A stretch of 64,000 bases of DNA from an uncultured Corynebacterium sp. (GCF_943914615.1 NZ_CALUCS010000013.1:5363-69362), one strand, 5' to 3'. Positions 50,499 to 59,909 are shown, counted from the first letter of the stretch. A program made the numbers and translations. Notes: generated by a model not told the origin, from the sequence alone.

Positions 50499-51437
50499 TT
50501 AATCACCCTGATTATGTAGTTCTGGGGCAATTCCGATGGGCGCCGTTTCCGAGGTAGGGAGATAGTCGCCACGCTGAGCAAATTCCTTTGCTGCGTCATA
50601 GTAGGCAAGCGCACCCGGAGCGCCACCGTCGTACTGCAACACTGTCATGTTGTAACTCGGGGCCTCAGATACTTTCACGTTGCGGGGAATGTGGTTATCC
50701 AACACCACGGATCCGAAGTGAGTTCGAACGTCATCGCTAACGTTCTGAGAAAGCCTAGTGCGACCATCATACATCGTTAGTAGCACGCCCGAAATATGGA
50801 GGTTCTGGTTCAAGCTTTCACGAATCATAGCGATGTTATCGATCAACTGGCTCACGCCCTCGAGGGCGTAATACTCGCACTGAATAGGAATAAGTACCTC
50901 ATCCACGGCCGTCATCGCGTTGATTGTCAATAGCCCGAGCGATGGGGGACAGTCGATAAAGACGTAATCAAAACCGTGCTCTTCGATCCACTCATCACTA
51001 ATGGCGGAGGAGAGTCGGTACTCTCGACGGACTTCGTTAACCAAGTTAATCTCGGCTCCAGCGAGATCGATGGTCGCTGGAACACAGTAGATGTTCTCGT
51101 TCTCCTCGTTGGCCTGCATCACTTGATCGACAGTCATCTCATTTAGCAGAACTTCATAGGAAGATGGTGTACCGGCGTGATGCACCGCGTTGAGCGCCGT
51201 CGAAGCATTTCCCTGCGGGTCCAAGTCAATAACAAGCACCTTCATGCCCAGAAGGGAGAGTGACCACGCCAGGTTAACGGTGGATGTTGTCTTACCTACA
51301 CCGCCTTTCTGGTTGGCAATGGTGATCTTCCTGCATTTCTCCGGCCGGGGCAGCTTGTTCCGGTTCGGGTTCTTCAAGCGCGCGGCCTGCTGGGCAGCTC
51401 GCCCAATGGGTGTTTCATCCATGTCGAAAGTCGACAT
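50499..51437 (-). CDS. parA: Chromosome partitioning ATPase ParA
   Basis: 312 residues. Deviant Walker A KGGVGKTTSTVN near residue 44, Walker A' region VLVIDLDPQGNAST, and Walker B-type VFIDCPPSLGLLT. The N-terminal 35 residues are a basic extension. It binds the nucleoid in the ATP state and moves ParB-parS complexes. Operon with parB; ATG 51437 lies ten bases after AGGA. parS sites 3 and 4 flank its promoter and rsmG. Confidence 0.96.
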   Translation of the reverse strand: MSTFDMDETPIGRAAQQAARLKNPNRNKLPRPEKCRKITIANQKGGVGKTTSTVNLAWSLSLLGMKVLVIDLDPQGNASTALNAVHHAGTPSSYEVLLNEMTVDQVMQANEENENIYCVPATIDLAGAEINLVNEVRREYRLSSAISDEWIEEHGFDYVFIDCPPSLGLLTINAMTAVDEVLIPIQCEYYALEGVSQLIDNIAMIRESLNQNLHISGVLLTMYDGRTRLSQNVSDDVRTHFGSVVLDNHIPRNVKVSEAPSYNMTVLQYDGGAPGALAYYDAAKEFAQRGDYLPTSETAPIGIAPELHNQGD

Positions 51438-51465
51438 CTATGTCCAATCCTGAAGTCAAAAGAGA

Positions 51466-51481
51466 TGTTTCACGTGAAACA
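51466..51481. promoter_or_regulatory. parS: parS site 3
   Basis: Perfect TGTTTCACGTGAAACA, 28 bases upstream of the parA start, in the parA-rsmG gap. Confidence 0.95.
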
Positions 51482-51533
51482 TCGAGGTGTATGTAAAGGA
51501 TAGATCAGCCTCGGAGAGGCCACAATGAGAGTC

Positions 51534-52202
51534 CTACTTGATACGCGGAATGGTGATTACGTGTGTGGGCTCCGCCACCTTAGACTCGCCAACCAACTGG
51601 ATGGTTCCATCACCACCTCCGGCTTTAGCGATCTCCTTAGCGTCTCGACTAAGTTCTTCGGCGACAGAACCTCCCTTGAGGGCCTTCATAGCCCCACCGA
51701 CGCGAACTAGGGGAAGTGACCAACGCGTAAGCTTACCCAACGGTGCCACAGCCCGAGACGTAGCCACATCCGCACCACCCAAGGACTTAACCACATCGGG
51801 TTCCTCGGCGCGGCCTCGAACAACCTCACAACCCAGATCAAGCCGATCGTTGATCTCGGACAGGAAGTTATACCGCCGCAGGAGAGGTTCCAGTAGCTGT
51901 ACCTTTAGATCCGGCCGCGCAATGGCCAGCGGGATACCCGGCAGGCCGGCACCGGAACCGATATCCACAACACGGGAGCCCTCATCTACAACCTCCCCGA
52001 GTACAGCGGAGTTAAGGATATGGCGCTCCCAGATACGCGGAACCTCGCGGGGGCCTAGCAAGCCCCGCTCAATACCGGCAGTCGCCAAGAACTCCGCATA
52101 CTCTTGAGCCAACGGCAGACGATCGCCGAAAACCTCTATCGCGGCCGCTGGTGGTTCACCAAGTTCCGGGCTTTGAATGTTCTCGTCGTCTCGATTTCCC
52201 AT
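51534..52202 (-). CDS. rsmG: 16S rRNA (guanine-N7)-methyltransferase RsmG
   Basis: 222 residues. SAM-binding motif VVDIGSGAGLPGIPLAI, preceded by the RsmG helix GPREVPRIWERHILNSA. Methylates G527 of 16S rRNA; loss gives low-level streptomycin resistance in relatives. The C-terminal 40 residues are variable. ATG 52202 has GGAG eight bases upstream. No jag/khpB gene lies between it and yidC. Confidence 0.95.
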   Translation of the reverse strand: MGNRDDENIQSPELGEPPAAAIEVFGDRLPLAQEYAEFLATAGIERGLLGPREVPRIWERHILNSAVLGEVVDEGSRVVDIGSGAGLPGIPLAIARPDLKVQLLEPLLRRYNFLSEINDRLDLGCEVVRGRAEEPDVVKSLGGADVATSRAVAPLGKLTRWSLPLVRVGGAMKALKGGSVAEELSRDAKEIAKAGGGDGTIQLVGESKVAEPTHVITIPRIK

Positions 52203-52237
52203 CTAGACACTCCTTCAGCGGTGGGAGGTAGGGGCGA

Positions 52238-52253
52238 TGTTTCACGTGAAACA
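52238..52253. promoter_or_regulatory. parS: parS site 4
   Basis: Perfect TGTTTCACGTGAAACA, 36 bases upstream of the rsmG start, in the rsmG-yidC gap. Confidence 0.95.
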
Positions 52254-52356
52254 TTCGGCTTCTCTTACTCAAGCCATTCTATAGCCCGTGGGTCGCGAAG
52301 CATCACCGGAGTCTAGTGCCGGAAATCTACATGATCGGCGCTGCCGAAAAACAAAA

Positions 52357-52383
52357 GAACCGCCACCATGACGGTGGCGGTTC
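52357..52383 (-). terminator. Terminator of the rpmH-rnpA-yidD-yidC unit
   Basis: GAACCGCCACC (52357-52367) pairs perfectly with GGTGGCGGTTC (52373-52383). On the left strand the stem is followed by TTTTGTTTTT, a classic intrinsic terminator about 50 bases after the yidC stop. Confidence 0.92.
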
Positions 52384-52431
52384 GAGAAGCAACAAGGTGC
52401 CGCACTCTTGGCTAGTGCTGGCGACTATAAA

Positions 52432-53406
52432 CTACTTCCGCTTCTTGCCCTTCTTCTTGGGATTGTCGGGGCGCGCACCAACCTTCGGGGCAGAGGTGCG
52501 CTTGGAAGCAGCGATGGCTTCCTTCTCGGCCTCCTCCTCAGCATCCATCTTCTTGTAGAGGAAGTACTGCTGCAGGTAGGACCAAGCCATATTGGTAGCC
52601 ATGTACAGGGCGAGACCAACCTGCCACGCAAAGCCACCCATCAAATACAGAACCGGCATGACCCACAGCATCAGCTTTTGCATCATGTCCATCTGCATCT
52701 GAGACTGCATCGCCTTAGGATCATTAGCCTTGATCGGGTTCTCCGCGCGACGCTTGGCAGCGCGATCCATGGACATGCGAGCAGAGAAGTGCATCAACAC
52801 GGAGGCCAGCAGCATTAGCGGCACAACCACCAGGATGATGTTGGTCCGGGTGAAGTCAACTACGCCGTCCTCAGAGAAGGCACGGTAGTTGTTCGGATCC
52901 ATGGAGATAAAGCCGGAAAGGGGAGTGCCGAAGATACGAGCGTCCAGGAAGGACTGAACCTCGTCTACACCGAAGAAGTAGTTCGGCGTATTACGAGTCT
53001 CCTCAACCGTCATTCCAAGCTGACCCACACCCGTGCCCGTACGGTTGAAGGAACGGAGCACGTGGAACAGACCAAGGAAGATTGGCATCTGCACCAGCAT
53101 TGGCAGGCAGGAAGCCAGCGGGTTTACGCCCATTTCCTTCTGCAGCTTGCGCATCTCGATCGCCAGAGTCTGGCGGTCATTCTTGTACTTGCGCTGCAGC
53201 TCCTGCATTTTTGGCTGCATTTCTTGCATTTTGCGGCTGGAACGCAGCTGATTGGCCATCGGCTTCACCAAGAGAATACGAATGGTGAACACGAGGAACA
53301 TGATTGCCAGCGCCCAAGTGATGCCCGAATCTGGGCTCAGGACGTAGCTAAACAGCTTATGCCAGAACCACAAAACGCCGGACACTGGATAATAAATAAA
53401 ATCCAT
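52432..53406 (-). CDS. yidC: Membrane protein insertase YidC
   Basis: 324 residues from ATG 53406 (MDFIYYPVSGVLWFWHKLF). Five core helices with the hydrophilic-groove arginine in FTIRILLV and MQEMQPKMQELQRKYKNDRQ as the cytosolic coiled hairpin; NPLASCLPMLVQMPIFLGLF is diagnostic. Short extracytoplasmic N-terminus, as in Gram-positive members. A basic tail (KKKGKKRK) ends it. Inserts membrane proteins with or without Sec. Downstream of yidD in the leftward unit. Confidence 0.95.
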   Translation of the reverse strand: MDFIYYPVSGVLWFWHKLFSYVLSPDSGITWALAIMFLVFTIRILLVKPMANQLRSSRKMQEMQPKMQELQRKYKNDRQTLAIEMRKLQKEMGVNPLASCLPMLVQMPIFLGLFHVLRSFNRTGTGVGQLGMTVEETRNTPNYFFGVDEVQSFLDARIFGTPLSGFISMDPNNYRAFSEDGVVDFTRTNIILVVVPLMLLASVLMHFSARMSMDRAAKRRAENPIKANDPKAMQSQMQMDMMQKLMLWVMPVLYLMGGFAWQVGLALYMATNMAWSYLQQYFLYKKMDAEEEAEKEAIAASKRTSAPKVGARPDNPKKKGKKRK

Positions 53407-53493
53407 GGCGACTCGAGGTTTCTCCTGAAGTTGATCTTTTAAGGCCCGTAGGGCCGGCGCCACCGATACCTGGCGTCCAACAAAGGAACACAG

Positions 53494-53736
53494 CTAGCGA
53501 TGCCGCCTGCCCCACGAGCGCAGGGGACGACGAGGCGGGACGGGGTCCCAACCTCCCGGATGCCATGGCCCACAGCGGGCCAAACGACCCAACGCGAGAA
53601 GCGACCCCTTAATCAGACCGTGACGGCCTATAGCGGTTAAGGCGTAGTTGCTGCACGTAGGATCAAAACGGCATGTTGGCCCCATTTTAAGGGGTGACAC
53701 ATAACTTTGGTAACCAAGGATTAATCGGCGAGCCAT
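53494..53736 (-). CDS. yidD: Membrane protein insertion efficiency factor YidD
   Basis: 80 residues. The signature ILGYQSYVSPLKMGPTCRFDPTCSNYALTAIGRHG and GPWHPGGWDPVPP are intact, with three conserved cysteines. It is peripheral on the inner face of the membrane and helps YidC substrates. ATG 53736 with a GGGG ribosome site is preferred over upstream in-frame ATGs, which would overlap rnpA. Confidence 0.92.
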   Translation of the reverse strand: MARRLILGYQSYVSPLKMGPTCRFDPTCSNYALTAIGRHGLIKGSLLALGRLARCGPWHPGGWDPVPPRRPLRSWGRRHR

Positions 53737-53773
53737 TCGGGCCCCGACCCCTGGACGACCATTAGAACCATTG

Positions 53774-54163
53774 CTAGTGGGCGAGGGCTCGCCGGATGCA
53801 GCTGCGCACATCGCCGACCAACTCCTCAAAGCTCGCTGTGGCGCTCTTCGGCAATGCGCGGATCACTACCGAGGTGCCGGCGGGAATTTCTAAGCTATCT
53901 TCCTCCAACACGGCCCGGAAGGCATGACGAAGTTTCCGCGAAGTATTATGCCTGGTCACGGCGTTGCCAACTGCTTTTGAAACCACGAGGCCCATACGCG
54001 GCCCAGCAGTCGCCCCCTCCTGCAACGGCAACGGCAGCTTTTCAGCTCGGGCGCCACCCACCAATACGTGAACCACCACAGTACGGCTGCCCTTCTTCCG
54101 ACCCTTACGTATCGTCTGCCCGAATAAGGCAGTTGACCGAAGCCGGTGCTGGGGAGCTAGCAC
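53774..54163 (-). CDS. rnpA: Ribonuclease P protein component
   Basis: 129 residues. Conserved N-terminal segment HRLRSTALFGQTIRKGRKKG and the RNR-type motif NAVTRHNTSRKLRHAFRA. Assists the RNase P RNA in cleaving tRNA 5' leaders. GTG 54163 follows AAGAAAGAG. Between rpmH and yidD as in nearly all bacteria. A GGCGTCAATAA motif lies just upstream (54183-54193). Confidence 0.95.
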   Translation of the reverse strand: MLAPQHRLRSTALFGQTIRKGRKKGSRTVVVHVLVGGARAEKLPLPLQEGATAGPRMGLVVSKAVGNAVTRHNTSRKLRHAFRAVLEEDSLEIPAGTSVVIRALPKSATASFEELVGDVRSCIRRALAH

Positions 54164-54203
54164 TGTGGTGGCTCTTTCTTATTTATTGACGCCCCTATGA
54201 CAA

Positions 54204-54228
54204 TCCACCCCAAGAATATTGGGGTGGA
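54204..54228 (-). terminator. Hairpin between rpmH and rnpA
   Basis: TCCACCCCAA / TTGGGGTGGA, ten-base perfect stem with a five-base loop. It has no T-run on the left strand, so it is more likely a processing or attenuation hairpin that sets the rpmH to rnpA ratio than a full terminator. Confidence 0.55.
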
Positions 54229-54247
54229 GCGAACGTCTGTGCCTAAC

Positions 54248-54391
54248 TTAGGCAGTCAGGGACTTGCGACCCTTGTTGCGGCGTGCGGAAACGATGGCAC
54301 GGCCGGCGCGGGTACGCATGCGGGTACGGAAACCGTGCACGCGTGCACGACGACGGTTGTTGGGCTGGAAAGTACGCTTGCCCTTGGCCAC
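54248..54391 (-). CDS. rpmH: 50S ribosomal protein L34
   Basis: 47 residues from GTG 54391: AKGKRTFQPNNRRRARVHGF, then RTRMRTRAGRAIVSARRNKG and RKSLTA. The NNRRRARVHGFRTRM pattern is unmistakable for L34. AAGGAGTGA lies eight bases upstream. First gene of the leftward unit that faces away from dnaA, bounding oriC on the left. Confidence 0.97.
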   Translation of the reverse strand: MAKGKRTFQPNNRRRARVHGFRTRMRTRAGRAIVSARRNKGRKSLTA

Positions 54392-54739
54392 GGTACTTCA
54401 CTCCTTAACTTTCGCTAGCAGCGGACGAGCCACGTGCAGCCACAACAGACACCCAGCCCAACAAAGGACTGGTATCAACGCTTAAGCCAGCGGCGCGCCC
54501 ACAAATTCAAGTGGACAATTGCACCGGCACAGTCCGAGCGGACTTTAGAGCCGGTACCGGAGGCACCCGATAGACAGCGTGGTGACCTGCTGTCGTATGT
54601 GGGTTGCCATAGACGAGTCAAGGATACGTGCTGTGACGGAAGTTATCCAAATTTTAAAGAGCCACCACGTTAACCTTCGCGACTAGTGCCATCTCAGTAG
54701 GCATTAAACCGCCACGTGGGCACACAATTTTGCTAGTTG

Positions 54740-54957
54740 AGTTGGGGTGTGAACAAAGGCCAATAAGGGTGAAAACGGGCTTCGTCAAATAACGATTGGC
54801 CTTGTGGAAAACTACGTCACCCCCAAACACTAAACCTATACTTTACACCTTATACGTGCAGGTCAAAAGCATTTTCACACCTTAACTAGAGTTATCCACA
54901 AGAGCGCTGTACCTTGGGGATAACATGTGCAAAGAAGTTATCCACAGGTGTGTATAA
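54740..54957. promoter_or_regulatory. oriC, left part: DnaA boxes and inverted repeats before dnaA
   Basis: Perfect DnaA boxes at 54892-54900 and 54938-54946; single-mismatch boxes at 54803-54811, 54915-54923 and 54949-54957. A 14-base inverted repeat (54740-54753 and 54874-54887, 12 of 14 paired) encloses AAGGCCAAT/ATTGGCCTT and one GCAGGTCA core (54858-54865). The interval 54392-55097 holds no gene. Confidence 0.8.
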
Positions 54958-55097
54958 CTGTGTGGAAACGCAGGATAGGCCACGTTTCGCACTGTGTACT
55001 TAGCCGTGAACAACTGCAGAACAGCGCAACTCGCTAAACCACCCGAGGTTTAACCCCCGTTAACTTTTCGGCCACCCCCGACCAACCCTGGAGCCCC

Positions 55098-56801
55098 ATG
55101 AGCAACTCGAACTTCTCCATCGAGGAACACTTCCCAGACATGTGGGATGCCATCATGCACGATTGGCTCGTCGATAGCTCATCGACTAATCCCGACCCAG
55201 ACCTACCGGTGATCTCTCCCAAGCAGCGCTCGCTGCTGCGCAAAGTCAGACCAGTCGGGCTCATGGGGCGCATCGTGGTGCTGGAAACCCCGAACAAGTG
55301 GACCAAGGAATCGATCGAGAAAGACCTGATCGACCCCATCAAACACGTCCTTAAGACACGATTGGATCTCTCCGTTAGCCTTGCCATCACCAGTACCAAC
55401 GGGGACCCCGATGCTGACTCTGCCGGCAATACCCACGAAGGGGCGTCACAAACAGGGTCGGTGGCAACCGCAGACGACCTTTCGATGTCGCAGGTAGAGG
55501 AACTGGTCAACAAGGCCGAGCATAAGGACGGCATGGCGCAGGCTGGGGGTAGTGCTACTGCCGAAACTGCCGAGGAAGCGGCGCGGCAGCGGGAGCATGA
55601 CGCCGACGAACTCGCGGGGCAGTACGCAGCATCCGAAAACCGTATCGACCCGAACCCATCTCCGGCCCCCACGCGCTGGACGAACAAGGAGCCCGCGCAC
55701 CGTCCGGCCCCGCGTCACGCACCTTCGCCGCAGCCATCTTCGAGTTTCAACGACGGGCTCGACGGCGAATCGCTGCTGAACAAGAACTACACGTTCGAGA
55801 ATTTCGTGGTTGGTTCCTCGAATAACTTCGCCGCCGCGGCATGTCGAGCAGTCGCCGAGGCGCCGGCCAAGGCCTATAACCCCCTGTTTATCTGGGGCGA
55901 ATCGGGCCTGGGCAAAACACACCTGCTGCATGCCATCGGGCATTACGCCAAAGAACTGCAGCCGAACATGCGGGTGAAGTATGTGAGTTCGGAGGAACTG
56001 ACGAACGACTTCATTAACTCGATCGCTAACGACACCCGCGAGTCCTTCAAGCGGCGTTATCGCAACCTGGACATGCTGATCGTGGATGATATTCAGTTCC
56101 TGCAAAACAAGGAGTCCACGCAGGAGGAGTTCTTCCACACGTTCAACGCCCTGCATCAGGCGAATAAACAGATCGTCTTGAGTTCCGACCGGCCTCCCAG
56201 GCAACTGACCACCCTGGAAGACCGCCTGCGTACGCGTTTCGAGGGCGGTCTGATTACGGACGTGCAGACCCCGGACCTGGAAACACGTATTGCAATTCTG
56301 ACGAAGAAGGCCGAATCCGACAATGTGCAGTTGCCGGAGGACGTGAAGGTGCTGATTGCCAGCCGCTACGAAAAGTCCATCCGCGAACTCGACGGTGCGT
56401 TGATCCGCGTGACCGCCTATTGCGCTCTAAGCCACGAACCTTTGACGGTGGAGACGGCCGAGATTGCGCTTCGCGACATCTCGCCGGCGGACCAAGATGT
56501 GGAAATCGTGCCGCAACACGTCATCGAAGTGGTGGCGAACTACTTCAACCTGACCACGGACGAGCTGGTGGGGAAGGGCAGGGCCAAGAAATTTGTACAG
56601 GCCCGACAGATCGCCATGTACCTGTGCCGCGAGCTTACGGATCTATCCCTGCCGAAGCTGGGAAGCGCATTCGGCGGCCGCGACCACACCACGGTGATGT
56701 ACGCGGAGCGGCGCGTGCGGGAATCCCTGTCGGAGAACAAGAAGGTCTTCGATCAGGTGCAGGAACTTACACAAAAGATCAAGTCCCATGCCCGGGATTA
56801 G
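55098..56801 (+). CDS. dnaA: Chromosomal replication initiator DnaA
   Basis: 567 residues. Domain I (about 1-90), a long Ser/Thr/Ala-rich domain II (about 95-215), the AAA+ domain with Walker A GESGLGKTHLLHA and Walker B MLIVDDIQFL, and domain IV with LGSAFGGRDHTTVMYAERRV for box recognition. Binds the boxes on both sides of its gene and melts the origin. ATG 55098 is four bases after GGAG. The 11-mer GGCGTCACAAA lies in domain II (55442-55452), read as Ala-Ser-Gln. Confidence 0.97.
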   Translation: MSNSNFSIEEHFPDMWDAIMHDWLVDSSSTNPDPDLPVISPKQRSLLRKVRPVGLMGRIVVLETPNKWTKESIEKDLIDPIKHVLKTRLDLSVSLAITSTNGDPDADSAGNTHEGASQTGSVATADDLSMSQVEELVNKAEHKDGMAQAGGSATAETAEEAARQREHDADELAGQYAASENRIDPNPSPAPTRWTNKEPAHRPAPRHAPSPQPSSSFNDGLDGESLLNKNYTFENFVVGSSNNFAAAACRAVAEAPAKAYNPLFIWGESGLGKTHLLHAIGHYAKELQPNMRVKYVSSEELTNDFINSIANDTRESFKRRYRNLDMLIVDDIQFLQNKESTQEEFFHTFNALHQANKQIVLSSDRPPRQLTTLEDRLRTRFEGGLITDVQTPDLETRIAILTKKAESDNVQLPEDVKVLIASRYEKSIRELDGALIRVTAYCALSHEPLTVETAEIALRDISPADQDVEIVPQHVIEVVANYFNLTTDELVGKGRAKKFVQARQIAMYLCRELTDLSLPKLGSAFGGRDHTTVMYAERRVRESLSENKKVFDQVQELTQKIKSHARD

Positions 56802-56878
56802 CTCTGCCGACTGATAGCAGTACCCCCGGCGTCAGCGGAGGGCGGGAGTTTCCCACAGTTTTCCCCAGATTCAGCGAG

Positions 56879-57310
56879 TTATCCACAACGAGCCTGGGGA
56901 TAACTCACGAAGGCCTGACCTTTACTAGACCGGGATTCAACTGAGTTATCCACAATTCCACAGGGTTTTCCACAAGTGTAATTTCAAACTTGTAATTCAA
57001 GGGGTAGCGCTTTAGGCCGTCACCGGATGCGTCGCAAAGGATGAAAAGTTAGCTGCATCACAAAACGGTGCCTCGGCCCCTGGGGAAAACTGCGTCTAAA
57101 CTGGGTAAACAGCAGTGGAGAAGATGTGTACAACTTGCGACCCGTGGAAGTTATCCACAGTCAGGATCTGTTATTCACAGCTTGTCCACCGGATCGTCAA
57201 CACCCGAACCCGCGGTGCGACATGCATCGATTAGGGTTTGTGCACAGGATCCACAACACCTACTACGACTGCTATCTCTCTAAATAAAAGGGAATAAACA
57301 GAAATAGAGC
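56879..57310. promoter_or_regulatory. oriC: oriC, right part: DnaA boxes and AT-rich segment between dnaA and dnaN
   Basis: Perfect DnaA boxes at 56879-56887, 56946-56954 and 57151-57159; near matches at 56895-56903, 56966-56974 and 57171-57179. An AT-rich stretch (CTAAATAAAAGGGAATAAAC, near 57279) is a candidate unwinding element. No gene from 56802 to 57399. Confidence 0.85.
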
Positions 57311-57399
57311 TTGTGGGTTAATCTTGATCAGACGAACCTCGAGGACCGCCAGACCTCGAAAACCACGAGAGCGACGAGAGCACGGAAGTTAGATTGAGC

Positions 57400-58584
57400 A
57401 TGGATAGCCAAACAGTGAGTTTCATTGTTCCCAAGGATGACTTCGCATCCGCCCTCGGTTGGGTAGCTCGCTCCCTACCTAGCAAGCCGACCCAGCCCAT
57501 CCTGCGCGGCGTGATGATTATCGCTGACGACGAAGGGTTAGAACTTTCCGGATTCGACCGCGAGGTCTCCACTCGCGTGCGCATCAATGCCGAGGTCAAC
57601 GAGCCCGGCAAGATCCTCGTAGCCGGCAAGCTGGCCTCCGACATCGTCGGTTCTCTGCCGAATAAGCCGATCAACATCGAGTTCGACGGCACTACTGTGA
57701 CTCTCAAGACTGGCAAGTCCAAGTTCGAATTGCCCGCAATGACTATCGAGGACTACCCGGTTCTGCCGGAGCTTCCCGAGGTCACTGGCACTATCGACCC
57801 AAACCTCTTCGCGGAATCCATCTCACAGGTTGCTGTGGCGGCCGGCCGCGACGACACTCTGCCGATGCTTACCGGCGTGCACGTTGAAATCGACGGCGAG
57901 AATGTCATTATGGTCGCCACCGACCGCTTCCGCCTGGCCGTCCGCAGCTTCCAGTGGAACCCGGCGCAGGCCGACGCGCAGGCAAAGCTACTGATCCCGG
58001 CCCGCACCTTGGCTGATACCGCGCGTTCCATGGATCCGAATAACACCGATCCCATTGAAATCGCAGTGGGTAGTGGCGAAGATATTGGCGCTGATGGTCT
58101 GCTGGGCATTTCCACCGAGTCGCGGCACACTACCACGCGCCTGCTCGACGCAGAATTCCCGAAGTTCCGCCCACTACTGCCGAAGACGCACACCGCCCTG
58201 GCCAGCGTGGAGATCGCCCCGCTGCAGGAGGCCATCAAGCGCGTCTCCATCGTTGCGGAGCGGAACTCCCAGATCCGGATGGATTTCAAGGACAACACCG
58301 TCACCCTTTCCGCAGGTGGCAGCGATGTCGGTTCGGCTACGGAAACCCTGGATTGCGCTTTCGCCGGCGAACCGCTGGTCATTGCGTTTAACCCCAGCTA
58401 CCTGAAGGAAGGCTTGGCAGCCATCCACACCCCGCGCGTGGTTTTCGGCTTCACCATGGCTTCTCGCCCTGCCATCTTGCTGCCGGATCCGGGCGAGCTA
58501 CCTGAGGCCGATGCAGAGGGTAACTTCGCAACCCCGGAAACGGACTTCACCTACCTGCTGATGCCCGTGCGCCTGCCGGGTTAA
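57400..58584 (+). CDS. dnaN: DNA polymerase III beta sliding clamp
   Basis: 394 residues in three clamp domains; VARSLPSKPTQPILRGVMI opens the first, and the C-terminal VFGFTMASRPAILLPD and FTYLLMPVRLPG are conserved. Forms the dimeric ring that tethers polymerase. ATG 57400 is preferred; the in-frame TTG 57394 is closer to GGAAG (57384-57388). Followed by recF after 47 bases. Confidence 0.97.
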   Translation: MDSQTVSFIVPKDDFASALGWVARSLPSKPTQPILRGVMIIADDEGLELSGFDREVSTRVRINAEVNEPGKILVAGKLASDIVGSLPNKPINIEFDGTTVTLKTGKSKFELPAMTIEDYPVLPELPEVTGTIDPNLFAESISQVAVAAGRDDTLPMLTGVHVEIDGENVIMVATDRFRLAVRSFQWNPAQADAQAKLLIPARTLADTARSMDPNNTDPIEIAVGSGEDIGADGLLGISTESRHTTTRLLDAEFPKFRPLLPKTHTALASVEIAPLQEAIKRVSIVAERNSQIRMDFKDNTVTLSAGGSDVGSATETLDCAFAGEPLVIAFNPSYLKEGLAAIHTPRVVFGFTMASRPAILLPDPGELPEADAEGNFATPETDFTYLLMPVRLPG

Positions 58585-58631
58585 GCCGGGCTAGGCCAGG
58601 GTAGATTTCTAGGTTTTATTTCTAGCTAGCC

Positions 58632-59909
58632 GTGTATGTCTCCAATCTTCGTCTGAGTAACTACAGGTCGTGGGAGGAACTCGACCTGCAGCTCAGCCCT
58701 GGCATCACGATCTTCTCCGGCCCTAACGGCCACGGGAAAACCAACATTGTCGAGGCACTCGGTTACCTTGCCCACCTAAGCTCGCACCGCGTCAACACCG
58801 ATGCTGCCCTGGTGCGGCGTGGGGAGGACATCGCCAACATCTCCGCCACCGCCGTAAACAATGGCCGCGAGCTCACCGCTCACCTGGCCATCCGTGCCCG
58901 CGGCTCGAACCGCGCGCACATCAACCGTGCCGTCATGAATTCCCAGCGGGATCTGCTGGGGGTTGTGCGAACCACGCTGTTCTCCCCGGAGGATCTAGCG
59001 CTTATCCGCGGCGAGCCCGAGCAACGCCGCCATTTTCTCGACACGATCATGATTGCCCGCTATCCACGCCTAGCTGCGGTGAAAGCGGATTACGACAAAG
59101 CCTTGCGCCAGCGAAATGCGCTGCTACGGCAGTCGGCCTTTGCTCTGCGGCTCGTCGTCGGCGCTCCGAAGGGAGCAAGCCACAACCTTTCGGAAGACAT
59201 CAAAGCCGATGCTGAATCCGCCCTGGCTACTCTCGATGTGTGGGATAGTCAGCTGGCCGCGTTGGGTGCACAGATCATGTCCGCGCGGGTGCAGATCGTC
59301 CACGACCTCGCCCCGCACCTGCAGCAGACCTACCAATCGCTGGCTCCGCAGTCGCGCCCCGCGCACATGTCTTACACGTCCACCATCGATGCGGAACTCG
59401 CTGACTTGGGCATTCACCTGGGCGTGAGTGAACCGGATCAACCCACGGCATTGCTGAGCCCGGAAATCGCTGAGGCCACGCTGCTGCAGGCTTTCGCCAC
59501 CAAGCGACCCCAGGAGGTCGAGCGTGGTACCACGCTGCTGGGCCCGCACCGCGACGACGTGAACTTGATTCTCGGCCACCAGCCCGCCAAGGGTTACGCC
59601 TCGCACGGCGAATCTTGGTCCTTTGCTCTCTCGCTGCGTTTGGCCGCGTTCTTTATGCAGCGTGGGGACGGGGTCGAGCCCGTCGTGATCCTCGACGATG
59701 TTTTCGCGGAGCTCGATTCTTCTCGACGCCACCACCTCGTCGACCTCATCTCCAGCGCCGAGCAGGTCCTCATCACCGCTGCGGTGGATGAGGACATTCC
59801 AGAGGCCCTGCGGGATGTGGCGAAGATTTACACTATTGATGAACTCAAAAATTCCGCGTTAAGCACGGCGGAACGCGCTGTAAAGGATGGCGAGGCCGAT
59901 GGCGACTGA
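58632..59909 (+). CDS. recF: Recombination mediator RecF
   Basis: 425 residues from GTG 58632 (YVSNLRLSNYRSWEELDL). Walker A GPNGHGKTN, signature region QRRHFLDTIM and TLLGPHRDDV, Walker B PVVILDDVFAELD. An SMC-like ATPase that loads RecA at gaps. The last 25 residues are a charged tail that overlaps the next gene by 23 bases. Confidence 0.95.
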   Translation: MYVSNLRLSNYRSWEELDLQLSPGITIFSGPNGHGKTNIVEALGYLAHLSSHRVNTDAALVRRGEDIANISATAVNNGRELTAHLAIRARGSNRAHINRAVMNSQRDLLGVVRTTLFSPEDLALIRGEPEQRRHFLDTIMIARYPRLAAVKADYDKALRQRNALLRQSAFALRLVVGAPKGASHNLSEDIKADAESALATLDVWDSQLAALGAQIMSARVQIVHDLAPHLQQTYQSLAPQSRPAHMSYTSTIDAELADLGIHLGVSEPDQPTALLSPEIAEATLLQAFATKRPQEVERGTTLLGPHRDDVNLILGHQPAKGYASHGESWSFALSLRLAAFFMQRGDGVEPVVILDDVFAELDSSRRHHLVDLISSAEQVLITAAVDEDIPEALRDVAKIYTIDELKNSALSTAERAVKDGEADGD

